25,213 nucleotides of DNA from CAYQTL01 sp964420405 (GCA_964420405.1 CAYQTL010000076.1:1-25213); one strand, 5' to 3'. Shown: positions 1 to 8,630, counted from the first letter of the stretch. A program made the numbers and translations. The notes: generated by a model not told the origin, from the letters alone.

Positions 1-73
1 GGCCAAGCCTGCGGGAGCCCCGGCACGTGTTCCGTTTTTCACATGGATCTGCGAGAATCCCTCCCGCTCGTGC

Positions 74-91
74 GCCGGCGCCGGCGCCGGC
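74..91. repeat. Triple GCCGGC palindromic repeat before the aminotransferase
   Basis: Three tandem GCCGGC units form an 18-bp self-complementary block that ends one base before the purine-rich ribosome site (AGAAGGGA, about 92-99) of the following gene. In mRNA it could fold into a hairpin next to the ribosome site. It could equally be chance low-complexity GC sequence. The rest of 1-105 holds no gene I can support; a GTG/ATG-open reading frame from 43 reads an implausible Arg-rich segment here. Confidence 0.4.
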
Positions 92-105
92 AGAAGGGAC
101 GGGCC

Positions 106-1323
106 GTGAGCCTCTCCTCCATCGCCCAATCGATCGGCGAGTCCGCCACCTTGAAGCTCAACGAGATCGCCGCCATCCTGCGGGCGAAGGGCGATCCCGT
201 CATCCACCTCGGCGGCGGCGAGCCCAAGGGCAAGCCGCCGCTGGACGCCCTGCTGGCCGCCAGCGCCCTGCTCAACTCCGGCGAGGTCCGGTACACGCCG
301 CCGGACGGGATCCCGGCGCTGAAGAAGGCCATCATCCGCTACCACGAGGAGTTCTACGGCTGGCGTCCGGCGCCCGAGAACGTCATGGCGTCAGGCGGCG
401 CCAAGCAGGCGATCATGTCGGCCCTGCACGCCCTCGTGAACCCCCAGGAGGAGGTCGTCTACCCGGCGCCGTACTGGGTCAGCTACCCGGAGATGGTCAA
501 GCTGGTGGGCGGCGTGCCGGTCGCGGTGACCCCCGAGGACGGCTCCTTCATCCCGCGGATCCAGGACATCGAGCAGGTGGTCGGCTCCTACACCAAGGTC
601 GTGATCGTCAACAGCCCCAACAACCCGAGCGGCGCGGTGTACCCGGAGAGCTTCATCGCCGACGTGGTCGGGTTCTGCGAGCGGCGCGGGCTGTGGTTGA
701 TCATGGACGACATCTACCACCGGCTCCTGTTCGACGGTCGCAGGCCGCTGAACCCGTACGACTACGCGTCGGAGCGCGGCGAAAGCTCGAAGCTGATCGT
801 GGTCAACGGGGTCTCCAAGCAGTACGCCATGACCGGGTTCCGGATCGGCTGGGCGGTGGCGAACCGCCAGCTGATCGAGGCGATGACCAACATCCAGGGC
901 CACGAGACCTCGGGCCCGTCGGCGCTGCTGCAGCACGCCGCGGTCGGCGCCATCAACGGTATCCAGTCGTCGGTGGAGTCGCTGCGCAAGACCCTCGAGA
1001 ACAACCGCAACGTCCTGCTCGCCGAGCTCGAGGCGTTCGAGGGCGTGCACATCGAGGCGCCGGGCGGCACCTTCTACTCGTTCCCCGACTTCAGCCACTA
1101 CGACTCCAGCTCCGAGCGGCTCGCGAAGTTCCTGCTCGACAAGGTCCAGGTGGTGACGGTGCCGGGCAAGGAGTTCGGCCGCGAAGGCCATCTGCGGATC
1201 TCGTACTGCGGCTCGATCAAAGAGATCACCGAGGGGATCGAGCGGATGAAGTGGGCGCTCGACCCGAGCTCGCCCAACGAGCTGTGGATCGGGCAGCGCA
1301 AGCTGGTGAGGGACTGGACATGA
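106..1323 (+). CDS. Class I/II PLP-dependent aminotransferase (aspartate-type)
   Basis: Fold-type I aminotransferase of the aspartate aminotransferase I-gamma kind, about 405 residues, cytoplasmic. It probably exchanges amino groups between aspartate and 2-oxoglutarate. Visible motifs are the substrate-loop GGGEP near residue 35, NSPNNPSG in the middle, the D-x-x-Y cofactor region (MDDIYH), VSKQYAMTGFRIGW with the Schiff-base lysine at K238, and the C-terminal LRISYCGS with the carboxylate-binding arginine. The GTG at 106 is chosen because AGAAGGGA lies about 7 nt upstream and the protein then begins MSLSSIAQSIGESATLK, the usual start for this family; the upstream ATG at 43 would add 21 Arg-rich residues. 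Its stop overlaps the next start by ATGA, so it is coupled to PEP carboxykinase. Exact substrate cannot be read from sequence; other class I aminotransferases remain possible. Confidence 0.93.
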   Translation: MSLSSIAQSIGESATLKLNEIAAILRAKGDPVIHLGGGEPKGKPPLDALLAASALLNSGEVRYTPPDGIPALKKAIIRYHEEFYGWRPAPENVMASGGAKQAIMSALHALVNPQEEVVYPAPYWVSYPEMVKLVGGVPVAVTPEDGSFIPRIQDIEQVVGSYTKVVIVNSPNNPSGAVYPESFIADVVGFCERRGLWLIMDDIYHRLLFDGRRPLNPYDYASERGESSKLIVVNGVSKQYAMTGFRIGWAVANRQLIEAMTNIQGHETSGPSALLQHAAVGAINGIQSSVESLRKTLENNRNVLLAELEAFEGVHIEAPGGTFYSFPDFSHYDSSSERLAKFLLDKVQVVTVPGKEFGREGHLRISYCGSIKEITEGIERMKWALDPSSPNELWIGQRKLVRDWT

Positions 1324-2984
1324 GCACGTACCTCGAGTTCGACACCCCCGCCACCGACCAGGCCGGCGACCTGGCGAGCCGCTTCGGCCTCGAGAACCAC
1401 GGCCTCGTCCACCTCGACCGGGTGTTCTGGAACCTTCCGCCCGCCGCACTGTACGAGGAGGCGGTGTTCCGCCGCGAGGGCCACATGGCCCACGGCGGGC
1501 CGTTCGTGGTCAACACCGGCACGTGGTCGGCCCGCGCCGCCCAGGACAAGTACATCGTCCGCGAGCACTCGACCGAGGACACGATCTGGTGGGGCGAGTA
1601 CAACCGCCCCTACGACCCGGAGAAGTTCTCGGCGCTGCTCGGCCGGGTGCAGGCGTTCCTGCAGGACGAGGAGCTGTTCGTCCAGGACTGCCACGTGGGC
1701 GCGGATCCCGACTACCGGATGCCGATCAGGGTCATCACCGAGCATGCCTGGCAGTCGCTCTTCGCCCGCACGATGTTCATCCCGCCCCGGACCCAGGACG
1801 AGTACCAGAGCCACGTTCCCGAGTTCACGATCCTGGCCGTGCCGAGCTTCCGGTGCGACCCGCGGATCGACGCGACCCGCGGCGAGACCGCGATCATCCT
1901 CGACTTCTCCCGCCGTCTGGCGCTGATCTGCAACTCGCTGTACGGCGGCGAGATCAAGAAGAGCATGTTCACGGTGATGAACTTCCTGCTGCCGCTGAGA
2001 CAGGTGCTGTCGATGCACTGCTCGGCCAACGTCGGCGCGGGCGGCGACGTGGCGCTGTTCTTCGGCCTGTCCGGTACCGGCAAGACGACGCTGTCGGCGG
2101 ACCCGTCGCGACGGCTGATCGGCGACGACGAGCACGGATGGTCGGACCACGGCGTGTTCAACTTCGAGGGCGGATGCTACGCCAAGGTGATCCGGCTGTC
2201 GGCCGAGAACGAGCCCGAGATCTACGCCACGACCCGCAGGTTCGGCACCATCCTCGAGAACGTGGTGTCGGATCGCACCAGCCGCCGGCTCGACCTCGAC
2301 GACGACCGGTTCACCGAGAACACCCGCGCGGCCTACCCGCTCGGATTCATCGACAACGTCGTCCCCGAGGGAGCCGTCGCGAGCCATCCGAAGAACGTCA
2401 TCCTGCTCACCTGCGACGCCCAGGGCGTGCTGCCGCCGATCGCGCGACTGAGCCCCGAGCAGGCGGTGTACCACTTCATCTCCGGCTACACCTCCAAGAT
2501 CGCCGGCACCGAGATCGGCCTCGGCATCGAGCCCGAGATCGCCTTCTCGGCCTGCTTCGGCGCTCCGTTCATGGTCCACCACCCGTTCACCTACGCCGAC
2601 ATGCTGCGGCGGAAGATGCAGCGCCACGGCGCGACCTGCTGGCTGGTGAACACGGGGTGGGTCGGCGGCGGCTGGGGGGTCGGCAAGCGCATCTCGATCC
2701 GCCACACCCGCAACCTCCTCGACGCCGCCCTCGACAGCAAGCTCGCCGACGTCGGCTACCGGCAGGACCGGCTGTTCGGGTTCGAGGTGCCGACCTCCTG
2801 CCCCGACGTGCCGCCAGAGGTGCTCGACCCTTCGAACTCGTGGGGGAGCAAGGACGAGTACTGGAAGCGGTACGACGCGCTGGCGGCTCGATACGTCGAG
2901 AACTTCAAGCTGTACGCCGACGGCTGCCCGGCCGAGATCGTGGCGGCCGGTCCGCGGCGGCTGCAGGAGGCGGCCTCCGGCTGA
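1320..2984 (+). CDS. pckA: Phosphoenolpyruvate carboxykinase (ATP)
   Basis: ATP-dependent PEP carboxykinase, 554 residues, close to the family's usual 530-550. It converts oxaloacetate and ATP to PEP, CO2 and ADP, the entry step of gluconeogenesis, in the cytoplasm. The kinase-1a P-loop GLSGTGKTTLSADP is at 249-262 with K255. The kinase-2/metal-binding segment GDDEHGWSD follows, then FNFEGGCYAK. The C-terminal half has the ATP-type signature NTGWVGGGWGVGKRISIRHTR-like segment. The substrate loop NSLYGGEIKKSMF is intact. The ATG overlaps the aminotransferase stop by 4 bp (ATGA), so translation is coupled. The upstream enzyme can supply oxaloacetate from aspartate, making the pair a plausible amino-acid-to-PEP unit. 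A larger open frame extends upstream of 1320 but is only the antiphase shadow of the aminotransferase. Confidence 0.98.
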   Translation: MSTYLEFDTPATDQAGDLASRFGLENHGLVHLDRVFWNLPPAALYEEAVFRREGHMAHGGPFVVNTGTWSARAAQDKYIVREHSTEDTIWWGEYNRPYDPEKFSALLGRVQAFLQDEELFVQDCHVGADPDYRMPIRVITEHAWQSLFARTMFIPPRTQDEYQSHVPEFTILAVPSFRCDPRIDATRGETAIILDFSRRLALICNSLYGGEIKKSMFTVMNFLLPLRQVLSMHCSANVGAGGDVALFFGLSGTGKTTLSADPSRRLIGDDEHGWSDHGVFNFEGGCYAKVIRLSAENEPEIYATTRRFGTILENVVSDRTSRRLDLDDDRFTENTRAAYPLGFIDNVVPEGAVASHPKNVILLTCDAQGVLPPIARLSPEQAVYHFISGYTSKIAGTEIGLGIEPEIAFSACFGAPFMVHHPFTYADMLRRKMQRHGATCWLVNTGWVGGGWGVGKRISIRHTRNLLDAALDSKLADVGYRQDRLFGFEVPTSCPDVPPEVLDPSNSWGSKDEYWKRYDALAARYVENFKLYADGCPAEIVAAGPRRLQEAASG

Positions 2985-3033
2985 GAGCCCGGTGTCGGCC
3001 CGGGACCGCGCTCACCGGCGGCGAGGAGCCGGA
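2976..3033. terminator. Nested inverted repeat at the convergent pckA / membrane-protein junction
   Basis: TCCGGCT (2976-2982) pairs with AGCCGGA (3027-3033). Inside it CCGGTG (2989-2994) pairs with CACCGG (3013-3018), giving a two-tier stem that starts over the pckA stop codon. There is no T-run. It lies between convergent genes, as do three cleaner hairpins in the window, so a bidirectional terminator or 3'-end stabiliser is plausible. The wide spacing makes this the weakest of the four. Confidence 0.35.
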
Positions 3034-3056
3034 CGGACGCTGCGGGGGCTGCACGG

Positions 3057-3902
3057 TCACTCCTGCCGCCACCACACCGCCGGTCCGAACGACGCCAGCA
3101 GGGCGACCCGAGCGAACGCGCGGACGGCGCCGAGCACGGTCACCATCACCGCCATCGCCGCCGGTCCGCGCAGCGTCGGGAGCCCCCCACCCAGGAGCAG
3201 CGGCGCGACAGACGCCGTCGCGGCCACGCCGCCCCACACCAGAAGCGCGGCCACCGAGGCGACCGGCCGGCGTGTCGCCGCGAGCAGCCCCCGGCCGTAG
3301 GCAGCCAGCGCCGAGCGCCGGTCCGGGCGGGCGAGCTCCCAGCAGCCGGCGAGCCAGGCCAGCCGCGTCAGGCCGACCAGGGCGGCGGCCGCGACGACGC
3401 CGGCGGCCGGCAGCCACAGCGACGGCCCCGATCCGCCGTCGGACGCGGCCGTGATCAGCACCCCCAGACACCACAGGCCACCGAGGCCGGCAGTCACGGC
3501 CGCCGCCGCGGCCGCCGCCCACAGGCGCGCGTAGCGCCACCAGCCGGTCAGCCCGAGGCCGAGCACCTCGCCGATCCTGGGCACCGGGTGGGGCCGCCAC
3601 ACCGCCCATCTCGCCACGCCTCCCCGCCACAGGATCGACCACCCCGCCAACAGCACCGCTAGCACGGTGACGCCGACGACGGCGCCCGGAGCCGCGCGGC
3701 GCGCGGCGGCGGCGCCCTCCAGGAGCCAGTCGCCCGCCGGCAGCCCGGCGAGCCCGGAGAGGTCGCTCACCAGCACCGCGTCCACCGCCGCGAGGGCCAC
3801 GACCGAGGCCGCCAGACCGACCAGCCACACCGCCCCCACCACCCGGCCGAGGGCGACCGCCGCAGATCCGCCGCGTGCCCATGACGGCCGCCCGGGGCTC
3901 AT
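3057..3902 (-). CDS. Polytopic membrane protein, function unknown, coupled to M1 peptidase
   Basis: 281 residues, with about six hydrophobic spans separated by short Arg-rich loops: one near the N-terminus (VVGAVWLVGLAASVVALAAV), then others around residues 60-80, 120-145, 150-185, 215-235 and 245-270. I recognise no catalytic motif, transport signature or named family. Segments such as GLGLTGWWRYARLW recall bacterial membrane proteins of unknown function. The start is set by the TCAT overlap (3899-3902) with the M1 peptidase stop, so the two proteins are made from one message and likely act together at the inner membrane. It could be a membrane partner or anchor for the peptidase, or an unrelated protein sharing the operon. 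Confidence 0.8.
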   Translation of the reverse strand: MSPGRPSWARGGSAAVALGRVVGAVWLVGLAASVVALAAVDAVLVSDLSGLAGLPAGDWLLEGAAAARRAAPGAVVGVTVLAVLLAGWSILWRGGVARWAVWRPHPVPRIGEVLGLGLTGWWRYARLWAAAAAAAVTAGLGGLWCLGVLITAASDGGSGPSLWLPAAGVVAAAALVGLTRLAWLAGCWELARPDRRSALAAYGRGLLAATRRPVASVAALLVWGGVAATASVAPLLLGGGLPTLRGPAAMAVMVTVLGAVRAFARVALLASFGPAVWWRQE

Positions 3903-5917
3903 CCGGCGGCCCCCAGCAGCAGGTGCACCACCGCGGCCAGCCACCACAGCCGGCGACGAACCTCCCCGGGCTCGGGCTCGGCCCGCCAGACGTTGTCCCG
4001 GCGGTGGGTCTCGGCGAGCCACGCGCCGTCCGGGTCCGCCACCACCGCCACCGGCTCGCGGCCCGGCTCGAGCCGCCAGCGGGTCCAGCGGGTGTCGCCG
4101 TCCCACGACCGGCGCTCGCGGCCGCCGTCGGAGTAGGTGACCTCCACCTCCACCGGCGCACCGGCGTGGTCCGCCCGACCCAGGTCGACGGTCCAGCCGG
4201 AGGGCGCCGGCGCGGCGTCGGTTCCGGCCTCCTCGACCCAGCGGCCGTCGCGGAAGCGGTAGCCCCGGGGCTCGTCGTCCCGGGCCGGCGGCCGGACGTC
4301 CAGCACCGTCCAGTCCACCACGGCGGCCGCCCGGTACGCCTGCCCGAAAAACGGGCCGAGGTCCGTCTCCGCGGCTTCCGACAGCGCACGCACCAGGTCG
4401 TCGCCGGAGGCGTGCCCGTACCGGTGGCGCTCGACGAACGACCGCAGGCCGCGTGCGAACGCCTCCCGGCCGACGAGACGCTCCGCGGTCGCGAGCCCGA
4501 TCGCCGCCGAGCCGTAGGACGCTCGGCCGTACTCGCCCAGCGTCCGGAACTCCCACGACGGGCGGTCGACGACCAGCCGGCGCGCGCCGCCGAGGCGCGT
4601 CCACAGGCGGTACCCCTGCCAGCGGCCGACGCCGGCGTGGACCCCGGGCAGGACCCCGATCCGCGCCATCGCCGCCATCGTCTCCGCCTCGACCCAGGTG
4701 GCGAAGCCCTCGTCGACCCACGCTTCGCGGGCCTCGTCGGTCGACACCAGCCCCGGAACGTACTGGTGGGCGTGCTCGTGGGCCGTAACCGACTCGATCC
4801 CCCCCGACCACGAGAACGGTGGCAGGACCTCGACCGGGTCGGCGCCGGTGGTGACGAAGGTGGGGTACTCCATCCCTCCCGCCTCGATCGCCTCCGGCGG
4901 CGGCGACACGACGGTCAGCAGGGGGTGCGGATAGGGGCCGAAGCGGAGGCCGCTCCACGCCAACGAGAGCCTCGCCGCACGCAGCATTCGGGGCACCAGC
5001 CGCCGCTGTGCCGGAGGCGTCGCGAGCCGGATGCGGACCGGTGCGAGCTCGAGCTCGGCGGTGCTGCGCCCGAGCAGCCGCGCCGCCTCGGCGAGCCACT
5101 CCGGTGGCACGTCCCGGTGCGGCTCGAAGAGGTCCTCCACCACCTGGAGCGTCTCCGGCGGCGCCGTCGCCCACACGAAGTCGTGCACCGGAAAGGCCTC
5201 GAAGGTGACCCGCTGGCGATCGCCGTGGCCGGCGCGAGACCGCTCGAGGCCGGCCGCCAGCACCACCCACTTCCGGGGGACGTCCACCGTCACGACGTAG
5301 CGGCCGAAGTCGGCGTGGAACTCGGCCGCCGCGTGGAACTGGTGGCAGCTCCAGCCGTCGGCGCCCCGGAACACCCCGAGCTTGGGGAACCACTGTCCCA
5401 CCAGGTGGAACGCGCCGGCGACGCCGGTCCTCGCGACGATCTCGGGAAGCACCGCCTCGAACGAGGCCGACAGCCGCACGCTCTCCCCCGGCTGGACCGG
5501 CGCCGGCAGCGGGACCCGCGCGACGGTGAAGTCGGCGGGGTTGCCGTCGTCCGGCCGCACGTACTCGACGACGCCGAGCAGGTCGGCGCCGCCCTCGGTC
5601 TCGAGACGCGTCCACCGGATCCAGCCCCAGCGGTCGACCGTGTCCGGCGGCCGGCGCTCGCGGTACCCGCGCATGAAGGTCGTGTCGGGGTGGGCGAAGC
5701 CGTTGAGGTAGAGATGGAACCGGAGCTCGTCGGCGGGCACGCCGGTGGTGTTGCGCCACTCGACGCGCTGGACGCCTTCGAGCCGGCCTTCGGCCTCGTG
5801 GAGGACGACCTCCATGTCGTAGGAGGCGATCTCGGCCACGGCGCCCGGCGCCGCGGCTGGCAGCCCGAACGCGACCGCCGCCGCGAGCCCGAAACCGATC
5901 CATCCGCGCCGTCTCAT
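3899..5917 (-). CDS. M1-family zinc metallopeptidase, exported, C-terminal membrane anchor
   Basis: 672 residues. The zinc site HEHAH is at 380-384 followed 19 residues later by E403 (HExxH-x18-E), and GGMEYP upstream matches the M1 exopeptidase GAMEN motif. This is the gluzincin aminopeptidase arrangement, with an N-terminal beta domain before it. The N-terminus (RRRGWIGFGLAAAVAFGLPAAAPGAVAE) is a signal peptide, so the catalytic part should lie in the periplasm. The last 20 residues contain a hydrophobic stretch (WWLAAVVHLLLGAAG) that could hold it in the membrane. Between them is a domain with no motif I recognise. The ATG at 5917 has no purine-rich ribosome site but has TAGACT 10 nt upstream. 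It overlaps the downstream membrane-protein gene by 4 bp. Peptide substrate unknown. Confidence 0.92.
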   Translation of the reverse strand: MRRRGWIGFGLAAAVAFGLPAAAPGAVAEIASYDMEVVLHEAEGRLEGVQRVEWRNTTGVPADELRFHLYLNGFAHPDTTFMRGYRERRPPDTVDRWGWIRWTRLETEGGADLLGVVEYVRPDDGNPADFTVARVPLPAPVQPGESVRLSASFEAVLPEIVARTGVAGAFHLVGQWFPKLGVFRGADGWSCHQFHAAAEFHADFGRYVVTVDVPRKWVVLAAGLERSRAGHGDRQRVTFEAFPVHDFVWATAPPETLQVVEDLFEPHRDVPPEWLAEAARLLGRSTAELELAPVRIRLATPPAQRRLVPRMLRAARLSLAWSGLRFGPYPHPLLTVVSPPPEAIEAGGMEYPTFVTTGADPVEVLPPFSWSGGIESVTAHEHAHQYVPGLVSTDEAREAWVDEGFATWVEAETMAAMARIGVLPGVHAGVGRWQGYRLWTRLGGARRLVVDRPSWEFRTLGEYGRASYGSAAIGLATAERLVGREAFARGLRSFVERHRYGHASGDDLVRALSEAAETDLGPFFGQAYRAAAVVDWTVLDVRPPARDDEPRGYRFRDGRWVEEAGTDAAPAPSGWTVDLGRADHAGAPVEVEVTYSDGGRERRSWDGDTRWTRWRLEPGREPVAVVADPDGAWLAETHRRDNVWRAEPEPGEVRRRLWWLAAVVHLLLGAAG

Positions 5918-5927
5918 CGCGGACGCG

Positions 5928-5933
5928 AGTCTA
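5928..5933 (-). promoter_or_regulatory. Candidate -10 element TAGACT for a near-leaderless M1 peptidase mRNA
   Basis: On the minus strand TAGACT lies 10 nt before the ATG at 5917 and no Shine-Dalgarno sequence is present in between. A start of transcription 6-7 nt after the hexamer would leave only a 3-4 nt leader. No convincing -35 is visible. The support comes from the same arrangement at several other starts in the window. Confidence 0.4.
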
Positions 5934-6003
5934 CCGGACCGGCGAGAACCGCGAGCACGCCCGCGGCGGGAACAACCGTGGCCCTCGGTGCGCTTGCACG
6001 GGT

Positions 6004-6432
6004 GTGGATGGCGTGGTCCGGGCACTGGTGCTGGCGGCGGTGGCCGCGACGGCGTTCGCGGCGGCCGCGGAGGATCTCGGGCTCGACCTCGAGTCGCTCG
6101 ACCTGCGACCGCGCGACCCCCGGACCGAGGCGCGGCTGGCCGTGTGGAACGCTCCCCTCGGCCGCCTCTCGCACCACCTCGCCGACGAGCAGGCGCGGCT
6201 GCTGGCGGGAGGCGGACCTGTCGGGACCGTACCGGCGGCGGTGCTCGGTCTGAAGCTGCAGCGGGGCCTCGGTCTCCAGGTGGTGGCGGGAACCACGGAG
6301 GCGGGCATCGAGCGGTACGAGCAGACCGTCCGGGTGATCCGCTGGCCATGGAGCGACGACTCCGTCGCCCCGGTCCTGCCACTCGACGAGCAGCTCGCTC
6401 TGCTGCTCGGCCGCCGCCTCGAGCGCGACTGA
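6004..6432 (+). CDS. Small exported protein, function unknown
   Basis: 142 residues from a GTG start (a second in-frame GTG at 6013 is equally possible). The first ~20 residues (VVRALVLAAVAATAFAAAAE) form a signal peptide with an Ala-x-Ala type cleavage region, so the mature ~120-residue protein is probably periplasmic. The rest is acidic and Leu-rich at the start (DLGLDLESLDL) and ends with ALLLGRRLERD. No cysteine, metal motif or known domain is visible. Codon third positions are strongly G/C, as expected for a real gene here. It is divergent from the M1 peptidase and convergent with the HU gene, with a perfect hairpin directly after its stop. I do not recognise a family. Confidence 0.7.
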   Translation: MDGVVRALVLAAVAATAFAAAAEDLGLDLESLDLRPRDPRTEARLAVWNAPLGRLSHHLADEQARLLAGGGPVGTVPAAVLGLKLQRGLGLQVVAGTTEAGIERYEQTVRVIRWPWSDDSVAPVLPLDEQLALLLGRRLERD

Positions 6433-6433
6433 C

Positions 6434-6461
6434 GCCCACCGCGGCCGACGCCGCGGTGGGC
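6434..6461. terminator. Perfect 11-bp hairpin between convergent genes
   Basis: GCCCACCGCGG (6434-6444) and CCGCGGTGGGC (6451-6461) are exact complements around a 6-nt loop (CCGACG), starting 2 nt after the stop of the upstream gene. There is no T-run on either strand, so it does not match the classic intrinsic terminator. Its placement at a convergent junction suggests a bidirectional terminator or exonuclease block serving both the small exported protein and HU. Confidence 0.7.
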
Positions 6462-6492
6462 TGCACGCGTCAGCCCGGGCCGGGTCTCCGGC

Positions 6493-6765
6493 TCAGAGCT
6501 TGTCCTTCAGGGTCTTGGAGACCTTGAAGCGGACACCCTTCGAGGCGGCGATGGTGATCTCCTCGCCGGTCGCCGGGTTGCGCCCCTTGCGAGAGGGACG
6601 CTCGGATACCTGGAAGGTCCCGAAGCTCGGCACCGTCACCTTGTCGCCGGACGCGAGCGCGTCCGCCATCAGCTCGAACACGTGGTCGTACACCAGGGCG
6701 ACACGGGTCTTCGGCATCCCGGTGAGGTCTGCGATCTTGTCCACGAAGTCAGACTTACCCGCCAT
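6493..6765 (-). CDS. HU/IHF-family nucleoid DNA-binding protein
   Basis: 90 residues, the normal length for HU. It binds and bends DNA as a dimer in the nucleoid. The N-terminal helices (KSDFVDKIADLTGMPKT) are followed by the beta-arm region with the hallmark GRNPATGEEI and a basic C-terminus (VSKTLKDKL). The ATG at 6765 is chosen because GGAGGA lies about 7 nt upstream; a longer in-frame extension to 6801 would add a Gly-rich tail and lose this site. It lies 32 nt downstream of the diguanylate cyclase on the same strand and may be partly co-transcribed with it, although a highly expressed protein probably has its own promoter. HU versus IHF subunit cannot be decided here. Confidence 0.97.
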   Translation of the reverse strand: MAGKSDFVDKIADLTGMPKTRVALVYDHVFELMADALASGDKVTVPSFGTFQVSERPSRKGRNPATGEEITIAASKGVRFKVSKTLKDKL

Positions 6766-6797
6766 GAATCCTCCTCCAGCTCCTGTTGTGGGCCGGC

Positions 6798-8630
6798 TCA
6801 CGGTAACGCGCCGGCTCCGGAACGGTCAAGGGCGCGCCGCTGCAGGGCGGCGTAGGTCACCACCTGGTTGCGGCCGGCCCGTTTGGCTTCGAGCAGGGCG
6901 GCGTCGGCGCGCCACACGACCTCCATCGGGTCGGTCGCGTCGTCGATGTCGGTGGAGGCGGCGACGCCGAACGACGCCGTGTAGCGCAGCGACCGGCCGC
7001 CGACCGGCAGCCGCCGCTGGTCGAGGCTGCGGCGGATCCGCTCCGCCGCCCCGGCCGCCTCCGGCGACCCGGTCCCCGGCATCAGGATCACGAACTCCTC
7101 GCCGCCGTACCGCGCCGCCACGTCGAGCGCCCGCAACGAGCCGGTGAGCAGGTTGGCGAGATCGCGAAGCACGAGGTCCCCCGTGCGGTGGCCGTAGGCG
7201 TCGTTGACCTGCTTGAACCAGTCGAGGTCGAGCATCACGACGGCGAAACGGTCGCCCCGCGCGGCGACGCCGCGCAGGGCGCGCTCGAAGTACCGTCGGA
7301 TCGCGACCCCGGTCAGTGGGTCGGTGTTGGCCAGGCGGTACAGTCGGGCGTTGCTGAGGGCGGTCCCCGCCTGGCGGCAGATCGTCTCGATCAGCACCAG
7401 CTGGCCGGTGTCCGGCACCTCCTCGGGTCGGAAGTCGAGCCGCAACCGCACCGTCGCCCCTTCCCCCACCGCGAGGTCGCGGGTGTACACCGACGAGCGG
7501 TCCGACTCGAAGAACAGCCCCTCCGGACGGCCCTCGGTGTCCTCGACCCACGACGTGCTGACCTCGGCCCGCCGGCCGTCGCCGTCGAAGGCGTACAGCT
7601 GGGAGAGGTGCTCGCCGGTGTCCTCCATCGTCAGCAACATTGCCCGGAACGGCGCCACCTCCCGGAGGATGCCGTGCATCCGGCGCACCAGCTCGCCGAG
7701 CTCGAGGGTCTCCGACAGGAGGACTCCGACACGGTGCAGGAGCTCCACGTCCTCGAGCCGCTGGGTGATGGTGGCGCGGTCCTGCCACGAGCGCCAGCCG
7801 AGGAACGCCGCCATCAGGTACAGCCACGCCAGCAGAGCGAACGCGATCGCGCCGAGCCGCACCCAGGCGACCGTCAGCAGGAGCGCGGCCGGAAGCGCGA
7901 GGAACTCGGCCAGGGCCGGGACCGGGATCACCGTCCGCAGGTGGCTGACGACGTCGTCGCCGGAGAGCACCGCCACCCCGAGGCTGAACAGATGCTGCAG
8001 CAGGTACACGCCGACCGCCAGCACGACGCTGGCGCCGAGGGTCTCCAGCGTCACCGCGCGAACCGGCGGCTCGATCCGGAAGATGGCGAACGCCACCGTC
8101 GACGCGGCCAGGTAGGTCGCCGCTCCGGTGCCGGCGGTGAACAGCGCGCGGGCCACCTCGGCGGCGGTGGACGGGCTCCGCGAGCGACGAAACCACGGCG
8201 CGCGACCTCGGACCGCCGACCACGCCAGCAGCACCGCCGCGACGGTGGCGGCGCCCGCCGCCGGACCGGCGGCGAGGCACGCCGCGAGCAGGAACCCGAC
8301 GCCGAGGGACACGTGGGCGTGGGAGACGTGGACCGGCAGGCATTGGGCGAGGAACGCGAGGGCGCCGAGCACCGCCAAGGTCTCCGGGTCGACCGGGCCG
8401 GCCCACGTCAGGGCGGCTGTGGAGGCCGCGGCGACGCCCGTCACGGCGCCGAGGACGGCCATCACCAGCGGACGTCGGTCGCGGCCAGGGCGGGGCAGTC
8501 TCCGCACCGCCGACTCCGGGCTCCAGCCCGACAGGGTGAACTCCCCCCACACCGTGCTGCGCTCGATCTTCGCGGGCAAGGCCACCGACGGCTGCGCCGC
8601 CGGGTTCCCGAGCTCTGCTGGGGGGCGCAT
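6798..8630 (-). CDS. Membrane diguanylate cyclase (multi-TM sensor, GAF-like, GGDEF)
   Basis: About 610 residues from ATG 8630. After a ~55-residue cytoplasmic lead come several hydrophobic spans (about 60-260) resembling the multi-pass sensory regions found before GGDEF domains. A GAF-like region follows (about 280-430, with LLHRVGVLLSETLELGELV opening). The GGDEF domain runs from about 438 (ANTDPLTGVAIRRYFE) with RYGGEEFVIL; GGEEF is at 509-513, so the active site is intact. The inhibitory I-site RxxD is present as RALD at 500-503, five residues before GGEEF. It should make c-di-GMP from two GTP with product feedback. The start is uncertain: ATG 8630 and GTG 8654 both lack a ribosome site, but TATCCT sits 8 nt before 8630. 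No EAL or HD-GYP domain is attached. Confidence 0.93.
   Translation of the reverse strand: MRPPAELGNPAAQPSVALPAKIERSTVWGEFTLSGWSPESAVRRLPRPGRDRRPLVMAVLGAVTGVAAASTAALTWAGPVDPETLAVLGALAFLAQCLPVHVSHAHVSLGVGFLLAACLAAGPAAGAATVAAVLLAWSAVRGRAPWFRRSRSPSTAAEVARALFTAGTGAATYLAASTVAFAIFRIEPPVRAVTLETLGASVVLAVGVYLLQHLFSLGVAVLSGDDVVSHLRTVIPVPALAEFLALPAALLLTVAWVRLGAIAFALLAWLYLMAAFLGWRSWQDRATITQRLEDVELLHRVGVLLSETLELGELVRRMHGILREVAPFRAMLLTMEDTGEHLSQLYAFDGDGRRAEVSTSWVEDTEGRPEGLFFESDRSSVYTRDLAVGEGATVRLRLDFRPEEVPDTGQLVLIETICRQAGTALSNARLYRLANTDPLTGVAIRRYFERALRGVAARGDRFAVVMLDLDWFKQVNDAYGHRTGDLVLRDLANLLTGSLRALDVAARYGGEEFVILMPGTGSPEAAGAAERIRRSLDQRRLPVGGRSLRYTASFGVAASTDIDDATDPMEVVWRADAALLEAKRAGRNQVVTYAALQRRALDRSGAGALP

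Noticed and set aside
8..40. Possible intrinsic terminator of a gene left of the window (GC-rich bulged stem followed by TTTTT).
   Set aside because: The stem TGCGGG/CCCGGCA needs a bulge and the T-run is about 11 nt away; too weak to call.
27..1319. Long open frame upstream of and fused in frame with PEP carboxykinase.
   Set aside because: It is the out-of-phase shadow of the aminotransferase, Arg/Pro-rich and without motifs. GC-rich DNA leaves such frames open.
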